Of a DNA stretch of 64,000 bases, positions 28,715 through 37,809 are shown piece by piece. This DNA is from Mycobacterium sp. 4858 (GTDB lineage: Bacteria; Actinomycetota; Actinomycetes; Mycobacteriales; Mycobacteriaceae). The stretch's first letter is position 1; every line of letters begins with the position of its first letter. The translations under genes were made by a program, and so were the position numbers. Below the pieces are notes generated by a model. That model saw only the letters and a program-made list of their open reading frames with translations. It searched no databases and was not told where the DNA came from. Location of the stretch: positions 496,001 through 560,000 of the forward strand of contig NZ_LT968775.1 in assembly GCF_900240975.1 (NCBI RefSeq). The letters are read 5' to 3'.

Positions 28715-30703
28715 ATGTCCAGCCCGGCAGGTTCGTGGGGGCGCCAACCGCGCGCGGGGGAGGACGACGCCCGGCCCAGGGGCCGCGGCCGGATCCCCGA
28801 CCGCGACATCGCCGCCATCCGCGAGCGCGTCCGCATCGACGAAGTCGTCGGCGACTACGTCCAATTGCGACGCGCCGGAGCCGATTCCCTCAAGGGCCTG
28901 TGCCCGTTCCACGACGAGAAGTCGCCGTCGTTCCACGTTCGCCCCAACCACGGCCACTTCCACTGCTTCGGCTGCGGGGAAGGCGGCGACGTCTACGCGT
29001 TCATCCAGAAGATCGAACACGTCACCTTCGTCGAGGCCGTTGAACTCCTCGCCGACCGGATCGGCCACACCATCAGCTACACCGGCCCGGCGACCAGCGT
29101 GCAGCGGGACCGCGGGAGTCGCAGCCGGCTGGTCGCGGCCAACGCGGCCGCGGCGGAGTTCTACGCCGCGGCGCTGGAGTCCGCCGAGGCCGCGCCGGCC
29201 CGCCAGTACCTGACCGAGCGGAATTTCGACGCCGAGGCGGCCCGTCGCTTCGGCTGCGGCTTCGCGCCGTCCGGCTGGGACTCACTGACAAAACATCTGG
29301 TGCGCAAGGGTTTCGAGTTCAAGGAGCTGGAGGCGGCCGGCCTCTCGCGGCAGGGCCGGCGCGGCCCCATCGACCGCTTCCACCGCCGGCTGCTGTGGCC
29401 CATCCGCACCGCGGCCGGCGAGGTGATCGGCTTCGGCGCCCGCCGCCTGTTCGACGACGACCCGATGGAAGCCAAGTACATCAACACCCCCGAGACGCTG
29501 CTATACAAGAAGTCGTCGGTGATGTTCGGCATCGATCTGGCCAAGCGCGACATCGCCAAGGGACACCAGGCGGTCGTCGTCGAGGGCTACACCGACGTGA
29601 TGGCAATGCATCTGGCGGGCGTCACCACCGCGGTGGCGTCGTGCGGCACCGCGTTCGGTGACGAGCACCTGGCGATGCTGCGGCGGCTCATGATGGACGA
29701 CAGCTTCTTCCGCGGCGAGTTGATCTACGTCTTCGACGGTGACGAGGCCGGGCGGGCTGCGGCGCTCAAGGCCTTCGGCGGGGAGCAGAACCTGGCGGGG
29801 CAGTCGTTCGTCGCGGTGGCCCCGGACGGCATGGATCCCTGCGACCTGCGCCTGAAGTCCGGCGACGGCGCCCTGCGCGACCTGGTGGCGCGGCGCACCC
29901 CGTTGTTCGAGTTCGCGATCCGCACGGCGATCGCCGAGATGGACCTGGACAGCGCCGAGGGCAGGGTCGGGGCGCTGCGCCGATGCGTGCCGATGGTGTC
30001 CCAGATCAAAGACCCGACGCTGCGCGACGAGTACGCTCGCCAGCTCGCCGGCTGGGTCGGCTGGGACGACGTCGCCCAGGTCATCGACCGGGTGCGCAGT
30101 CAGGCCAAGAAGTCGCCGGCACCCGCCCGGGGCGGTGGCGGTGCGAACGCCTCCCGCCGGGCCCCCCAGCAGGCCCGTGCGGCGGCGCCGACGCAACCGG
30201 CCGCCACCCGCCCCGACCCGCGCGACCCGACCCTGCGGCTCCAGCGCGAGGCGCTCAAGTCGGCGCTGCAGTCGCCGGCGCTGGCCGGGCCGGTGTTCGA
30301 CACGCTGACGGTCGAAAGCTTCACCCATCCCGGGTACGCCGCCGTGCGCGGCGCCATCGAGGCCGCGGGCGGCACGTCCAGCGGCGTCACGGGGGCGCAG
30401 TGGATCGACGCGGTGCGCCAGCGCGCCGGATCCGACCTGACCGCGGGGTTGATCAACGAGCTGGGCGTGGAGGCCATCGAGGTCGACGACGAGAAGCTGC
30501 CCCGCTACATCGCCGGCGTGCTGGCCCGGCTGCAGGAAGTGTGGATGGGCCACCAGATCGCCGAGGTGAAGTCAAAGCTGCAGCGCATGTCGCCGATCGA
30601 ACAGGGTGACGAGTACCACGCGTTGTTCGGTGACCTGGTCGCGATGGAGGCCTACCGGCGCAGCCTGCTGGAGCAGGCTAGCGGCGACGATCTGCCGATG
30701 TGA
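28715..30703 (+). CDS. dnaG: DNA primase DnaG
   Basis: 662 residues. It makes RNA primers for replication. The zinc-binding domain has CPFH and CFGCGEGGD (about residues 63-90). The Toprim domain includes VVVEGYTDVMAMH and YVFDGDEAGRAAA with the catalytic acidic residues. The C-terminal helicase-binding region begins after a low-complexity linker rich in Ala/Gln/Pro (about 470-505). The N-terminus is about 20 residues longer than the M. tuberculosis protein before GRIPDRDIAAIRERV, so an internal start is conceivable, although ATG 28715 is the only ATG. The 3' end overlaps a convergent gene by 26 bases. Confidence 0.95.
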   Translation: MSSPAGSWGRQPRAGEDDARPRGRGRIPDRDIAAIRERVRIDEVVGDYVQLRRAGADSLKGLCPFHDEKSPSFHVRPNHGHFHCFGCGEGGDVYAFIQKIEHVTFVEAVELLADRIGHTISYTGPATSVQRDRGSRSRLVAANAAAAEFYAAALESAEAAPARQYLTERNFDAEAARRFGCGFAPSGWDSLTKHLVRKGFEFKELEAAGLSRQGRRGPIDRFHRRLLWPIRTAAGEVIGFGARRLFDDDPMEAKYINTPETLLYKKSSVMFGIDLAKRDIAKGHQAVVVEGYTDVMAMHLAGVTTAVASCGTAFGDEHLAMLRRLMMDDSFFRGELIYVFDGDEAGRAAALKAFGGEQNLAGQSFVAVAPDGMDPCDLRLKSGDGALRDLVARRTPLFEFAIRTAIAEMDLDSAEGRVGALRRCVPMVSQIKDPTLRDEYARQLAGWVGWDDVAQVIDRVRSQAKKSPAPARGGGGANASRRAPQQARAAAPTQPAATRPDPRDPTLRLQREALKSALQSPALAGPVFDTLTVESFTHPGYAAVRGAIEAAGGTSSGVTGAQWIDAVRQRAGSDLTAGLINELGVEAIEVDDEKLPRYIAGVLARLQEVWMGHQIAEVKSKLQRMSPIEQGDEYHALFGDLVAMEAYRRSLLEQASGDDLPM

Positions 30704-30956
30704 GGGCCTCGTCGGCCGTTCGCCCGGGGTCACGCTCCATGATGGCCGTCTGGTCGTCGATGTCGGCGACGGTCACGAATCCGGCGTCCGGGGAGATCCG
30801 GTTCGCGATCTTGCGGCGCCCCCCTTCGATCACCGACTTGGCCACGGGACTGCTGGTCAGCGCCCGATAGGTGCCCACGATCTGCTCGTATCGGCGCCGC
30901 CCGGCCTTCGAGCCCAGCACGTAACCCAGTCCAAGCACCACGACATACCGGATCAA
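30678..30956 (-). CDS. Small membrane-associated protein (Rv2342-like)
   Basis: About 92 residues. One N-terminal hydrophobic segment (IRYVVVLGLGYVLGSKAG) is followed by RRRYEQIVGTYRALTSSP and a charged tail, like small YtxH-type proteins. TTG 30956 was chosen because GGGAGG lies six to seven bases upstream on the minus strand and MIRYV is a natural start. An ATG at 30986 would add ten residues but has no such site. The position between dnaG and tRNA-Asn corresponds to Rv2342. Function unknown. Confidence 0.75.
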   Translation of the reverse strand: MIRYVVVLGLGYVLGSKAGRRRYEQIVGTYRALTSSPVAKSVIEGGRRKIANRISPDAGFVTVADIDDQTAIMERDPGRTADEALTSADRRR

Positions 30957-31086
30957 AACGTTCCTCCCGACTAGCGACGGTTCCATCCTGCCTCACCCGG
31001 ACGGGTGCGTGCGCGCCCGATCCGTCCCGGCGTCTAGTTGGGCGCGGTTGTGCCAGTACGCTAGAGTCGTCCCGCGATCGTGTTGA

Positions 31087-31159
31087 TCCCCTGTAGCTCA
31101 ATTGGCAGAGCGTTCGGCTGTTAACCGATAGGTTCCTGGTTCGAGTCCAGGCGGGGGAG
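31087..31159 (+). tRNA. asnT: tRNA-Asn (anticodon GTT)
   Basis: 73 bases fold into a complete cloverleaf. The acceptor stem is TCCCCTG/CGGGGGA with one T-G pair. The D arm is GCTC...GAGC, the anticodon loop is CTGTTAA, and the T arm is CCTGG-TTCGAGT-CCAGG. The discriminator base is G and CCA is not encoded. The first pair of the anticodon stem is a T-T mismatch. It lies between dnaG and mez as in other mycobacteria. Confidence 0.97.
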
Positions 31160-31171
31160 CAAGGCCGAGAA

Positions 31172-32818
31172 CTAGTCGTATTTCGGGGTCCACACGGTGT
31201 CCAGGACGGCTTGCCGGGGGTCGGCGTGCGTCCGCGTCGCTACCCCTTCGGCGACGGCGGCGAGATACACGGCTTCGGCAACCGCCGTCGAGATGGCGCG
31301 CAAGTCCCGGACGTCGGGCAGCAAGGAATCCCCGAGGGCTGACGGGCTGGCTTGTCGCACAACGGCTTCCGCCGCCGCCTGCAGCATCCCCTTGGTCAGC
31401 AGCCGGGCCCCGGCGACGATGATGCCCAGCCCGATCCCGGGGAACACCAGCACGTTGTTGGCCTGGCCGATGGTGTAGGTGGTGCCGTCGTACTCGACCG
31501 GCGCGACGGGGGTTCCCGTGGTGATCAGCGCCTTGCCGTCGGACCACTGCAGCAGGTCGCCCGGCACGGCTTCCATGCGCGAGGTGGGGTTGGACAGCGG
31601 GAAGATCATCGGGCGCTCGCAGGAGGCGACCATGGCCCGCACGACCTTCTCGGTGAACGCGCCGAACACGGCCGATGCGCCCAGCAGGATGGTGGGGGAG
31701 GCGAGCTTGATGGTGTCCACCAAGCCCACCCGCTCGCCTTCGGTCACGCCCAGCCGGGCGCGGTTCTTGGCGTAGGGCACCTGGAAATCGCGCAGGTCGT
31801 CCATGTCGTCGAACAGCAGGCCCTGCCTGTCGATCGGCCAGATCTGCGCCGTGGCCTGCTCGACGGTGGCGCCGTCGGAGACCATCGCATCGCGAATCTG
31901 ATCGGCCACCCCGATCCCGGCGGTGCCGGCCCCGAAGACCACCACCGTTTGGTCGCGCATCGGCACGCCGGTGATGTGGCATCCGCCGTACACGGCCGCG
32001 ACGACCACGGCGCCGGTGCCCTGGATGTCGTCGTTGAACACGCAGTACTTGTCGCCGTACGTGTGCAGGATCCGCCGGGCGTTCAGGGGCCCGAAGTCCT
32101 CGAAATGCAGGATGGCGCTCGGGAACAGCCGGTGCGCGGTTTCGATGTACCGATTGACGAAGTCGTCGTATTCGGCGCCGCGCCGCCGGGCGTGACGATT
32201 GCCCAGGTAGAACGGATCCTGCAAAAGTTGTTCGTTGTCGGTGCCGACATCCAGCGACACCGCGATGCAGCGGCGCGGGTCGATGCCGGCGCCGGCGGTG
32301 TACAGCGCCAGCTTGCCCACCGCGATCTGGATGCCGCCCACGCCCCAGTCACCGATGCCCAGGATCGCTTCGGCGTCGGTGCACACGATCAGGTCGACGT
32401 CGCCGGGCTCCAGCCCGAAGGTCGCGAAGGCCGCCTCGATGTCGTCGGGCTCGTCGATGCTCAGGAACAGCCCGCGCTGCCCGCGGTATTCGTCGGAGAA
32501 CCGTTGAATGGCCTCGCCGACGGTGGGGGTGTAGACCACCGGCATCAGCTCGGGCAGGTGGTCTTCGAGCACCTTGTAGTAGAGCAGTTCGTGGCGGTAG
32601 TGCAGCTGTTCCAGCAGCAGGTTGCGGCCCAGATCGGTTGCCAGGCTCTGTAATTGATGCCACACCCGGTCGGCCTGTTCGTCGAGCGTGAGCACCGCCG
32701 AGGGCAGTCGTCCGGTCAGCCCCAGCCGGTGGCGCTGCTCGTGCGTGAAGCCGACCCCGCGGTTCAGGCTCGGCGCAGCGAGTGCCGGCGGGATCCGCGG
32801 CGCGTGGGCGTCGCTCAT
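31172..32818 (-). CDS. mez: Malic enzyme Mez (NAD(P)-dependent malate decarboxylase)
   Basis: 548 residues. Converts malate to pyruvate and CO2 with reduction of NAD(P), linking the TCA cycle with gluconeogenesis and lipid synthesis. Motifs: the substrate-binding VVYTPTVGEAIQRFSDEYRG, the metal site FEDFGPLNARRIL and VFNDDIQGTGAVVVAAV, and the nucleotide-binding VVVFGAGTAGIGVADQI. The ATG at 32818 gives the same length as M. tuberculosis Mez. It is convergent with tRNA-Asn and separated by about 100 bases from the monooxygenase operon behind it. Confidence 0.95.
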   Translation of the reverse strand: MSDAHAPRIPPALAAPSLNRGVGFTHEQRHRLGLTGRLPSAVLTLDEQADRVWHQLQSLATDLGRNLLLEQLHYRHELLYYKVLEDHLPELMPVVYTPTVGEAIQRFSDEYRGQRGLFLSIDEPDDIEAAFATFGLEPGDVDLIVCTDAEAILGIGDWGVGGIQIAVGKLALYTAGAGIDPRRCIAVSLDVGTDNEQLLQDPFYLGNRHARRRGAEYDDFVNRYIETAHRLFPSAILHFEDFGPLNARRILHTYGDKYCVFNDDIQGTGAVVVAAVYGGCHITGVPMRDQTVVVFGAGTAGIGVADQIRDAMVSDGATVEQATAQIWPIDRQGLLFDDMDDLRDFQVPYAKNRARLGVTEGERVGLVDTIKLASPTILLGASAVFGAFTEKVVRAMVASCERPMIFPLSNPTSRMEAVPGDLLQWSDGKALITTGTPVAPVEYDGTTYTIGQANNVLVFPGIGLGIIVAGARLLTKGMLQAAAEAVVRQASPSALGDSLLPDVRDLRAISTAVAEAVYLAAVAEGVATRTHADPRQAVLDTVWTPKYD

Positions 32819-32916
32819 GGCAATCTCCGTCCCCTACGTGGCCCCTGGGGCAACCGTAGCGTCGATCGCGGTGAACGCATCTTGAAGAGGGTTTGAAGCG
32901 CCGGCGGCGAGCTTCT

Positions 32917-34302
32917 TCAGTCGCCGACCGCCACATCCGTCCGGGCCCCCGACCACCCCGAGACGGGCAACAAGCCCAAGTGTTCACGCAGCGTCGTGCC
33001 GCGGTATTCGGTGCGGAAGCTGCCGCGCTCCTGCAGCAGGGGCACCACCTTGTCGACGAACTCGTCGAGACCGTGCGGTGTCAGGTGGGGCACCAGGATG
33101 AAACCGTCGCAGGCGTCCGACTGCACGTGGTTGTCGATTTCATCGGCGACCTGCGCCGGGGTCCCCACGAACTGCTGGCGGCTCGTCCCCTCGATGATCA
33201 ACTCGCGAATGGACAGGTTCTCCGCCTCTGCGCGGGCCCGCCACGCCGCCGCGACGGTTTTCGGGTCGCCATGGCGGACGCGGCCACGGGTGATGTCGGG
33301 ATTCTCGACCGGATCGATATCGGGCAGCGGCCCGTCTGGGTCGTAAGCCGACAGGTCGACTCCCCACACCTGCTCGAGGAATGCGATCGCCGTCGGGCCG
33401 CTGACCTGTTGCTCGCGGATGTGGCGCGCGTTGTCCTGCGCCTCCTCGGGGGTGTCGCCGAGCGCAAACGTCGCGCCAGGCAGGACCTTGAGTTGATCGG
33501 GTGCCCGCCCGAGGGCGGAGGCGCGTGCCTTCACGTCGGCGTAGTACCGCTGACCGGCTTCCAGCGATCCGTGCAGCGTGAACAGGGCGTCGGCGTGCTT
33601 GGCGCCGAAGTCGCGGCCGTCGCTGGAGTCGCCGGCCTGCAACAGCACGGGATGGCCTTGCGGTCCGGCGGGCAGCGACGCCACGCCGCGGACGTCGAAT
33701 TGCGGGCCGTGGTGCTCGACGGTGTGGATGCGGGCGGGATCCGCATAGATCCCCGCATCGATGTCGGCGACCACGGCATCGGGTTGCCAGCCGTCCCAGA
33801 ACCTCCGGGCGACGGTGACGAATTCCTCGGCCCGCTTGTATCGATCGGCGTGGTCGAGGAATCCGCCGCGACGGAAGTTCTCTCCGGTGAACGCGTCGGA
33901 CGAGGTGACCATGTTCCACGCCGCGCGCCCGTCCGATAGATGGTCCAGGGTCGCGAATTGCCTTGCCACCTCGTAGGGTTCATTGAACGTGGTGTTGATG
34001 GTGCCGGCCAGGCCGAGCCGTTCGGTGACCGCGGCGAGCGCGGCCAGCACGGTGAACGTGTCGGGCCTGCCCACGACGTCGAGGTCGTGGATCTTGCCAC
34101 GGTGCTCACGCAACCGCAGGCCCTCGGCTAAAAAGAAGAAGTCGAACAGCCCCCGCTCTGCGGTTTGGGCCAGGTGCACAAAGGATTCGAACGCGATCTG
34201 ACTGCCCGCGCTCGGATCCGACCACACGGTGGTGTTGTTCACCCCGGGAAAGTGGGCGCCGAGGATGATCTGCTTGCGGCGTTCTGGGATTCGAACGCTC
34301 AT
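32917..34302 (-). CDS. NtaA/SnaA/DszA-family FMN-dependent monooxygenase
   Basis: 461 residues, class C flavin monooxygenase (luciferase-like fold), NtaA/SnaA/DszA subgroup. Typical segments are KQIILGAHFPGVNNTTVW at the start, LAQTAERGLFDFFFLAEGL, then GRAAWNMVTSSDAFTGENF, a family hallmark, and HPVLLQAGDSSDGRDFGAKH. Members of this group use FMNH2 and oxygen to oxidise sulfones, nitrilotriacetate or related compounds. The ATG at 34302 overlaps the upstream stop (ATGA). It is the last of three coupled genes. Position near cysK1/cysE favours an organosulfur substrate, but this is inference, and no reductase gene is adjacent. Confidence 0.88.
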   Translation of the reverse strand: MSVRIPERRKQIILGAHFPGVNNTTVWSDPSAGSQIAFESFVHLAQTAERGLFDFFFLAEGLRLREHRGKIHDLDVVGRPDTFTVLAALAAVTERLGLAGTINTTFNEPYEVARQFATLDHLSDGRAAWNMVTSSDAFTGENFRRGGFLDHADRYKRAEEFVTVARRFWDGWQPDAVVADIDAGIYADPARIHTVEHHGPQFDVRGVASLPAGPQGHPVLLQAGDSSDGRDFGAKHADALFTLHGSLEAGQRYYADVKARASALGRAPDQLKVLPGATFALGDTPEEAQDNARHIREQQVSGPTAIAFLEQVWGVDLSAYDPDGPLPDIDPVENPDITRGRVRHGDPKTVAAAWRARAEAENLSIRELIIEGTSRQQFVGTPAQVADEIDNHVQSDACDGFILVPHLTPHGLDEFVDKVVPLLQERGSFRTEYRGTTLREHLGLLPVSGWSGARTDVAVGD

Positions 34303-35420
34303 CCGGTCAGCCCCCATCGTTTGGCGATCAATTCGTGCGAGCGCAGCCGGTCGGTGTGCCGATGCGTCACGGACGTGATGACGAGTTCGTCGGCGCCGGT
34401 CACTCGGCGCAGTCGCTCCAGTCGATCGGCGACTTCGTCGGGGTTGCCGACGAATTGCGTCGCGGTGCGGTCGGCTACCAGGTCGCCCTGGTCTTCGGTG
34501 AGTGGCCCGCATAGGTCGGGGTCGGGGTAGGGGATCGCGCCCTGGCCGCTGCGGATGGAATACACCCAGCGCCCGTAACTGGACGCGAGGTGCCGTGCGG
34601 TGGCGCTGTCGTCGGCGACCACGAGGTCGGCGGAGACCACCACATACGGCTCGGTCAGCCAAGTCGACGGCCGGAATGCTGCGCGGTAAGCCGCGATCGC
34701 GTCGAGCGCGGTGCCAGGGGTGATGTGATAGCTCGCCACGAACGGCAGCCCACGAGCGCCGGCGACTTCCGCGCTCTGCCCCCGGGTGCTGCCGAAGATC
34801 CACGGTGTCAGCTGGCCGTGTTCGCCTGGTACGGCGTGCAATTCGTGGCCGTCGACGCAGTACGAGCCGTCGAGCAACGCTTCGATGGCGGCGATCTGCT
34901 CGGCGAAGTCGGCGGGTTGCGCGCAGGGCTGGGCGAGCGCGGACGCCTGCGCCCGTATCCGCCCGCTCTTCATCAGAGAGGTCGGATCGAACGGCGGGGG
35001 GATGACGATGCCGTCGATGTCGCCCCACGGCCGAGGGGGGCGCGAAGTCGTCGGCGCCGGGGACGTGGCGGCCTCCGTGCGTCGCTGCCCGGATCGGCCG
35101 AGCCCCATGTCAATGCGGCCGGGGTAAAGCGCGTCGATGATGCCGAAGCTCTCCACGACCGCGATCGGCGTGGTGTGGCCGATCTGCACCGCGGCCGAGC
35201 CGACGCGGATGTGGTCGGTGGCCGCGGCGATCTGGCCGATCAGGACCGCCGGCGACGAGCTGGCGACCGCGACGAAGTGGTGCTCGGCGAGCCAGTAGCG
35301 CTTGTAGCCCCATTGCTCGGCGTGCTGGGCGAGGTCGACGGTGTTGCGCAGCGCGGTCGCGGCATCGCACCCGGCGCTGATCGGGGACAGGTCGAGGATC
35401 GACAGCGGGGTGACGGTCAC
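34299..35420 (-). CDS. Luciferase-like monooxygenase (MsnO8-type)
   Basis: 373 residues, LLM-class flavin oxidoreductase. The start TPLSILDLSPISAG and the block YWLAEHHFVAVASSSPAVLI are typical of the MsnO8-like subgroup, as is RIDMGLGRSG. The C-terminal part has PWIFGSTRGQSAEVAGARGL and FVGNPDEVADRLERL. GTG 35420 overlaps the preceding stop (GTGA) and its own stop overlaps the next start (ATGA), so translation of the three monooxygenases is coupled. A small insertion rich in Thr/Pro (EAATSPAPTTSRPPRP) follows the GRSG motif. Substrate unknown. Confidence 0.87.
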   Translation of the reverse strand: MTVTPLSILDLSPISAGCDAATALRNTVDLAQHAEQWGYKRYWLAEHHFVAVASSSPAVLIGQIAAATDHIRVGSAAVQIGHTTPIAVVESFGIIDALYPGRIDMGLGRSGQRRTEAATSPAPTTSRPPRPWGDIDGIVIPPPFDPTSLMKSGRIRAQASALAQPCAQPADFAEQIAAIEALLDGSYCVDGHELHAVPGEHGQLTPWIFGSTRGQSAEVAGARGLPFVASYHITPGTALDAIAAYRAAFRPSTWLTEPYVVVSADLVVADDSATARHLASSYGRWVYSIRSGQGAIPYPDPDLCGPLTEDQGDLVADRTATQFVGNPDEVADRLERLRRVTGADELVITSVTHRHTDRLRSHELIAKRWGLTG

Positions 35421-36538
35421 GCCGGCACCGTCGCGTAGCGGTTGGGTGCGGGGGCCAATCCGAGGCGTTCGCGCAGGGTTTCGCCGTCGCGGTAGCCGGT
35501 GCGGAACACCCCGGCGCGCTGCAGCAGCGGCACCAGCTTGTCGACGATCGCGGGCAGGTCGATCGCGTTGACCGCGGGCCGCAACCGGACCCCGTCGACC
35601 CCGGCGTCGTGCCAGGCGAGCAGCAGTTCGGCCAAATCGTCTGCGCTGCCCGCGAATACGTGTGCGTCCGAGGAAATGGCCGCCCTGGGCGTCAATGGGT
35701 CCTCGACGAGCGAGACGACGAGGTCGGCGTAGACCTTGAGCGCGCGACCGGCGGCGCGCTCCGCCGCGGCGACGTCCCCCAGGATCACGCGCAGGGACTC
35801 CTCGTCGTGCGGGGTGACCAGGACGAGGTCGGCGCCGGTCGCGGCGAACCCATAGACGCGCGGCTGATGTGCCAGCGCGATGACCACCGGTTGGCCCTGC
35901 GGTGGCCGCGGGGTGATGGACGGGCCCTTGACCTCGAAGAACTTGCCGACGAAGTCGATGCAGTGCAGCTTGTCGCGGTCGATGTAGCGCCCGGTGGTCA
36001 CGTCCCGGATGACGGCGTCGTCCTCCCAGCTGTCCCAGAGCCGCCGCACCACATCCACGGCGTCGGCGGCCTCGTCGAACAGCGGCTCGGCCTCGACGGC
36101 GGTCCGCCGCCCGAACAGCGCGGCCTCGTGCGCCGTGGCGCTCACCCGCACCTGCCAGCCCGCCCGCCCGTGCGAGATATGGTCCAGCGTCGCAATGGCT
36201 TTGGATACGTGGAAGGGTTCGGTGTGCGTCACCGTCGCCACCGGCACCAGGCCGATGTGGGTGGTGACCGGCGCGATGCGCGCGGCCACCAGCACGGCGT
36301 CGGCTCGGCCCGCCAACCGCCGCGGAGACACCTCGGGCCGCCGGCCCGGTTGCACATCGAGGCTGTCGTCGATGGTCAGGAAGTCCAGCAGGCCCCGCTC
36401 GGCGATGCCGGCCAGCGCGGCCCAGTACCGGCCGCCGAGGTGCCCGCCGCCGGTTGCGTTGTGCGCGAAGGCGTATCGCCACGCGTGCGGGTGCCAGCCG
36501 TAGCCGTCCAGCCCCACGGCCAGGTGTAGCTTCGTCAT
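35417..36538 (-). CDS. NtaA/SnaA-family FMN-dependent monooxygenase (first gene of trio)
   Basis: 373 residues, luciferase-like fold. Segments include LHLAVGLDGYGWHPHAWR at the start, IAERGLLDFLTIDDSLDV, then ATLDHISHGRAGWQVRVSAT, and a C-terminal LVPLLQRAGVFRTGYRDGET block shared with the third gene. It is shorter than DszA-type enzymes (about 450 residues). It has no ribosome-binding site as strong as others here. The 152-base upstream gap holds an inverted repeat that may control the trio. It could oxidise sulfonates, sulfones or unrelated small molecules. Confidence 0.85.
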   Translation of the reverse strand: MTKLHLAVGLDGYGWHPHAWRYAFAHNATGGGHLGGRYWAALAGIAERGLLDFLTIDDSLDVQPGRRPEVSPRRLAGRADAVLVAARIAPVTTHIGLVPVATVTHTEPFHVSKAIATLDHISHGRAGWQVRVSATAHEAALFGRRTAVEAEPLFDEAADAVDVVRRLWDSWEDDAVIRDVTTGRYIDRDKLHCIDFVGKFFEVKGPSITPRPPQGQPVVIALAHQPRVYGFAATGADLVLVTPHDEESLRVILGDVAAAERAAGRALKVYADLVVSLVEDPLTPRAAISSDAHVFAGSADDLAELLLAWHDAGVDGVRLRPAVNAIDLPAIVDKLVPLLQRAGVFRTGYRDGETLRERLGLAPAPNRYATVPA

Positions 36539-36617
36539 GGCAGGCCTTCCGATTGCGGTGCCAACCCACTGTGCAACGCCGTGCGCGACGATGCATTCCG
36601 CAACCGAATTAAGTTCG

Positions 36618-36637
36618 CGGCGAGTAATATTTCGCCG
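36618..36637. promoter_or_regulatory. Candidate operator of the monooxygenase trio
   Basis: Inverted repeat CGGCGA-8-TCGCCG in an AT-rich patch (AGTAATATT in the centre), 80-100 bases upstream of the first monooxygenase start on the minus strand. The 20-bp size suits a dimeric repressor. The factor is unknown. The other bases of the gap 36539-36690 show no gene. Confidence 0.4.
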
Positions 36638-36690
36638 AGTTCACGCCGCCACGCGTGGCGCAAAATCGTTCGATTTCTTGGTGATTCGAG

Positions 36691-37110
36691 CTACGCCAAC
36701 AGGGGCTGTAACAATGCTCGCAGGTCGCCGGCCTTCGGCACGCCGGCACTGCGGTAGCGCTGGCGGCCCTCGGCGTCGAAGATCAACGTCGTCGGCAGGG
36801 ACAACACCGAGAGCCGTTTGGCGGCCGCGGGATTGGCGTCTATATCGATCTCCACGTGCGACACGTCGCCGAGGTCGGCACACACTTGGTCGACCACGCG
36901 GCGAACCGCTCCGCATGGCCCACACCACGCGGCGCTGAAGTGCACGACCGTCGGCCCCGTCGATGCCAAGCCGAGGTCCGAGTTGTCGTGTTCGGAATCG
37001 GTGCCGGTCTCGCGCAGCACGCCCGAGCGTCGATTGAGCACCGCACCGATCGCGGTCGCAGCGCTCAGCGCTGCGACCAGGGCCGTTCCGGCGATGACAA
37101 GAGTGCTCAC
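36691..37110 (-). CDS. Membrane-anchored thioredoxin-like protein
   Basis: 139 residues. An N-terminal hydrophobic segment (LVIAGTALVAALSAATAIGAVL) lacks a clear cleavage site and probably anchors the protein. A thioredoxin domain follows with HFSAAWCGPCGAVRRV (Cys63, Cys66) and the cis-Pro region LSVLSLPTTLIFD. It should catalyse dithiol-disulfide exchange. GTG 37110 lies seven bases after the cysE stop, so it is the last gene of the thioester-protein-cysK1-cysE group. In this context it may supply reductant for sulfur transfer or for sulfonucleotide/sulfite reduction (inference). Confidence 0.88.
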   Translation of the reverse strand: MSTLVIAGTALVAALSAATAIGAVLNRRSGVLRETGTDSEHDNSDLGLASTGPTVVHFSAAWCGPCGAVRRVVDQVCADLGDVSHVEIDIDANPAAAKRLSVLSLPTTLIFDAEGRQRYRSAGVPKAGDLRALLQPLLA

Positions 37111-37117
37111 GGGGTCC

Positions 37118-37807
37118 TCAGATGGAGAAGTCTTCGCCGTGCCACACCCCGGCCTCGGGTGGCCGGATCACGCGGCCGGTCTCCGAACCGTCCACCCGGT
37201 TCTCCAGCTTGGAAACCCTGGTGAGCAGCGACTGCAGGCTGACACCGACGAGGTCGGGCATCATCGCGTCGTCGGAGCCACCGGGCGCGGGCCGGCTGCG
37301 GCTGATGACCTGCCCGGGAACTCCCACCACCACCGAGCTCGACGGCACCTCCTTGACCACCACGGCGTTGGCGCCGATCCGGCTGTCGTCGCCGATTTTG
37401 ATCGCGCCGAGCACCTTCGCGCCGGCGCCGATGGTCACCCGGTCCCCGATGGTGGGGTGGCGTTTGCCGGTGTCCCGTCCGCTGCCGCCGAGGGTGACGC
37501 CGTGGTAGATCGTCACGTCCTCGCCGATCTCGGCCGTCTCGCCGATGACCACGCCCGTCGCGTGGTCGATGAACAGGCCGGGGCCGAGGACGGCGCCCGG
37601 GTGGATGTCGACCCCGGTCAGGATGCGAGTGACTTCGTTGAGTATCCGGGCGGCCAGCCGCGCACCGCGGTTCCATAACCGGTGGCTGATTCGATGTCCC
37701 CAGATCGCGTGCACGCCGGGATAGGCGAGGATCACCTGGAGCGTGGTCGGTCGGGCCGGGTCGCGCTCCCTGGCGGCCTGGATGTCACGTCGTATGTCCG
37801 CGAGCAT
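37118..37807 (-). CDS. cysE: Serine O-acetyltransferase CysE
   Basis: 229 residues. Transfers acetyl from acetyl-CoA to serine, giving O-acetylserine for cysteine synthesis. The left-handed beta-helix hexapeptide repeats are evident, with the catalytic region IDHATGVVIGETAEIGEDV, then YHGVTLGGSGRDTGKRHPTI. The C-terminal tail ends EDFSI; an Ile terminus is what inserts into the CysK active site in cysteine synthase complexes. Two bases separate it from cysK1, supporting co-expression and complex formation. Confidence 0.95.
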   Translation of the reverse strand: MLADIRRDIQAARERDPARPTTLQVILAYPGVHAIWGHRISHRLWNRGARLAARILNEVTRILTGVDIHPGAVLGPGLFIDHATGVVIGETAEIGEDVTIYHGVTLGGSGRDTGKRHPTIGDRVTIGAGAKVLGAIKIGDDSRIGANAVVVKEVPSSSVVVGVPGQVISRSRPAPGGSDDAMMPDLVGVSLQSLLTRVSKLENRVDGSETGRVIRPPEAGVWHGEDFSI

Positions 37808-37809
37808 GG

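Noticed and set aside
34303..35028. N-terminal extension of the third monooxygenase up to 35028
   Set aside because: The extension overlaps the second monooxygenase in another frame; ATG 34302 with ATGA coupling gives the normal N-terminus.
36539..36690. SAM or cobalamin riboswitch ahead of the monooxygenase trio
   Set aside because: No conserved riboswitch core or multi-helix structure recognised; only a simple inverted repeat.
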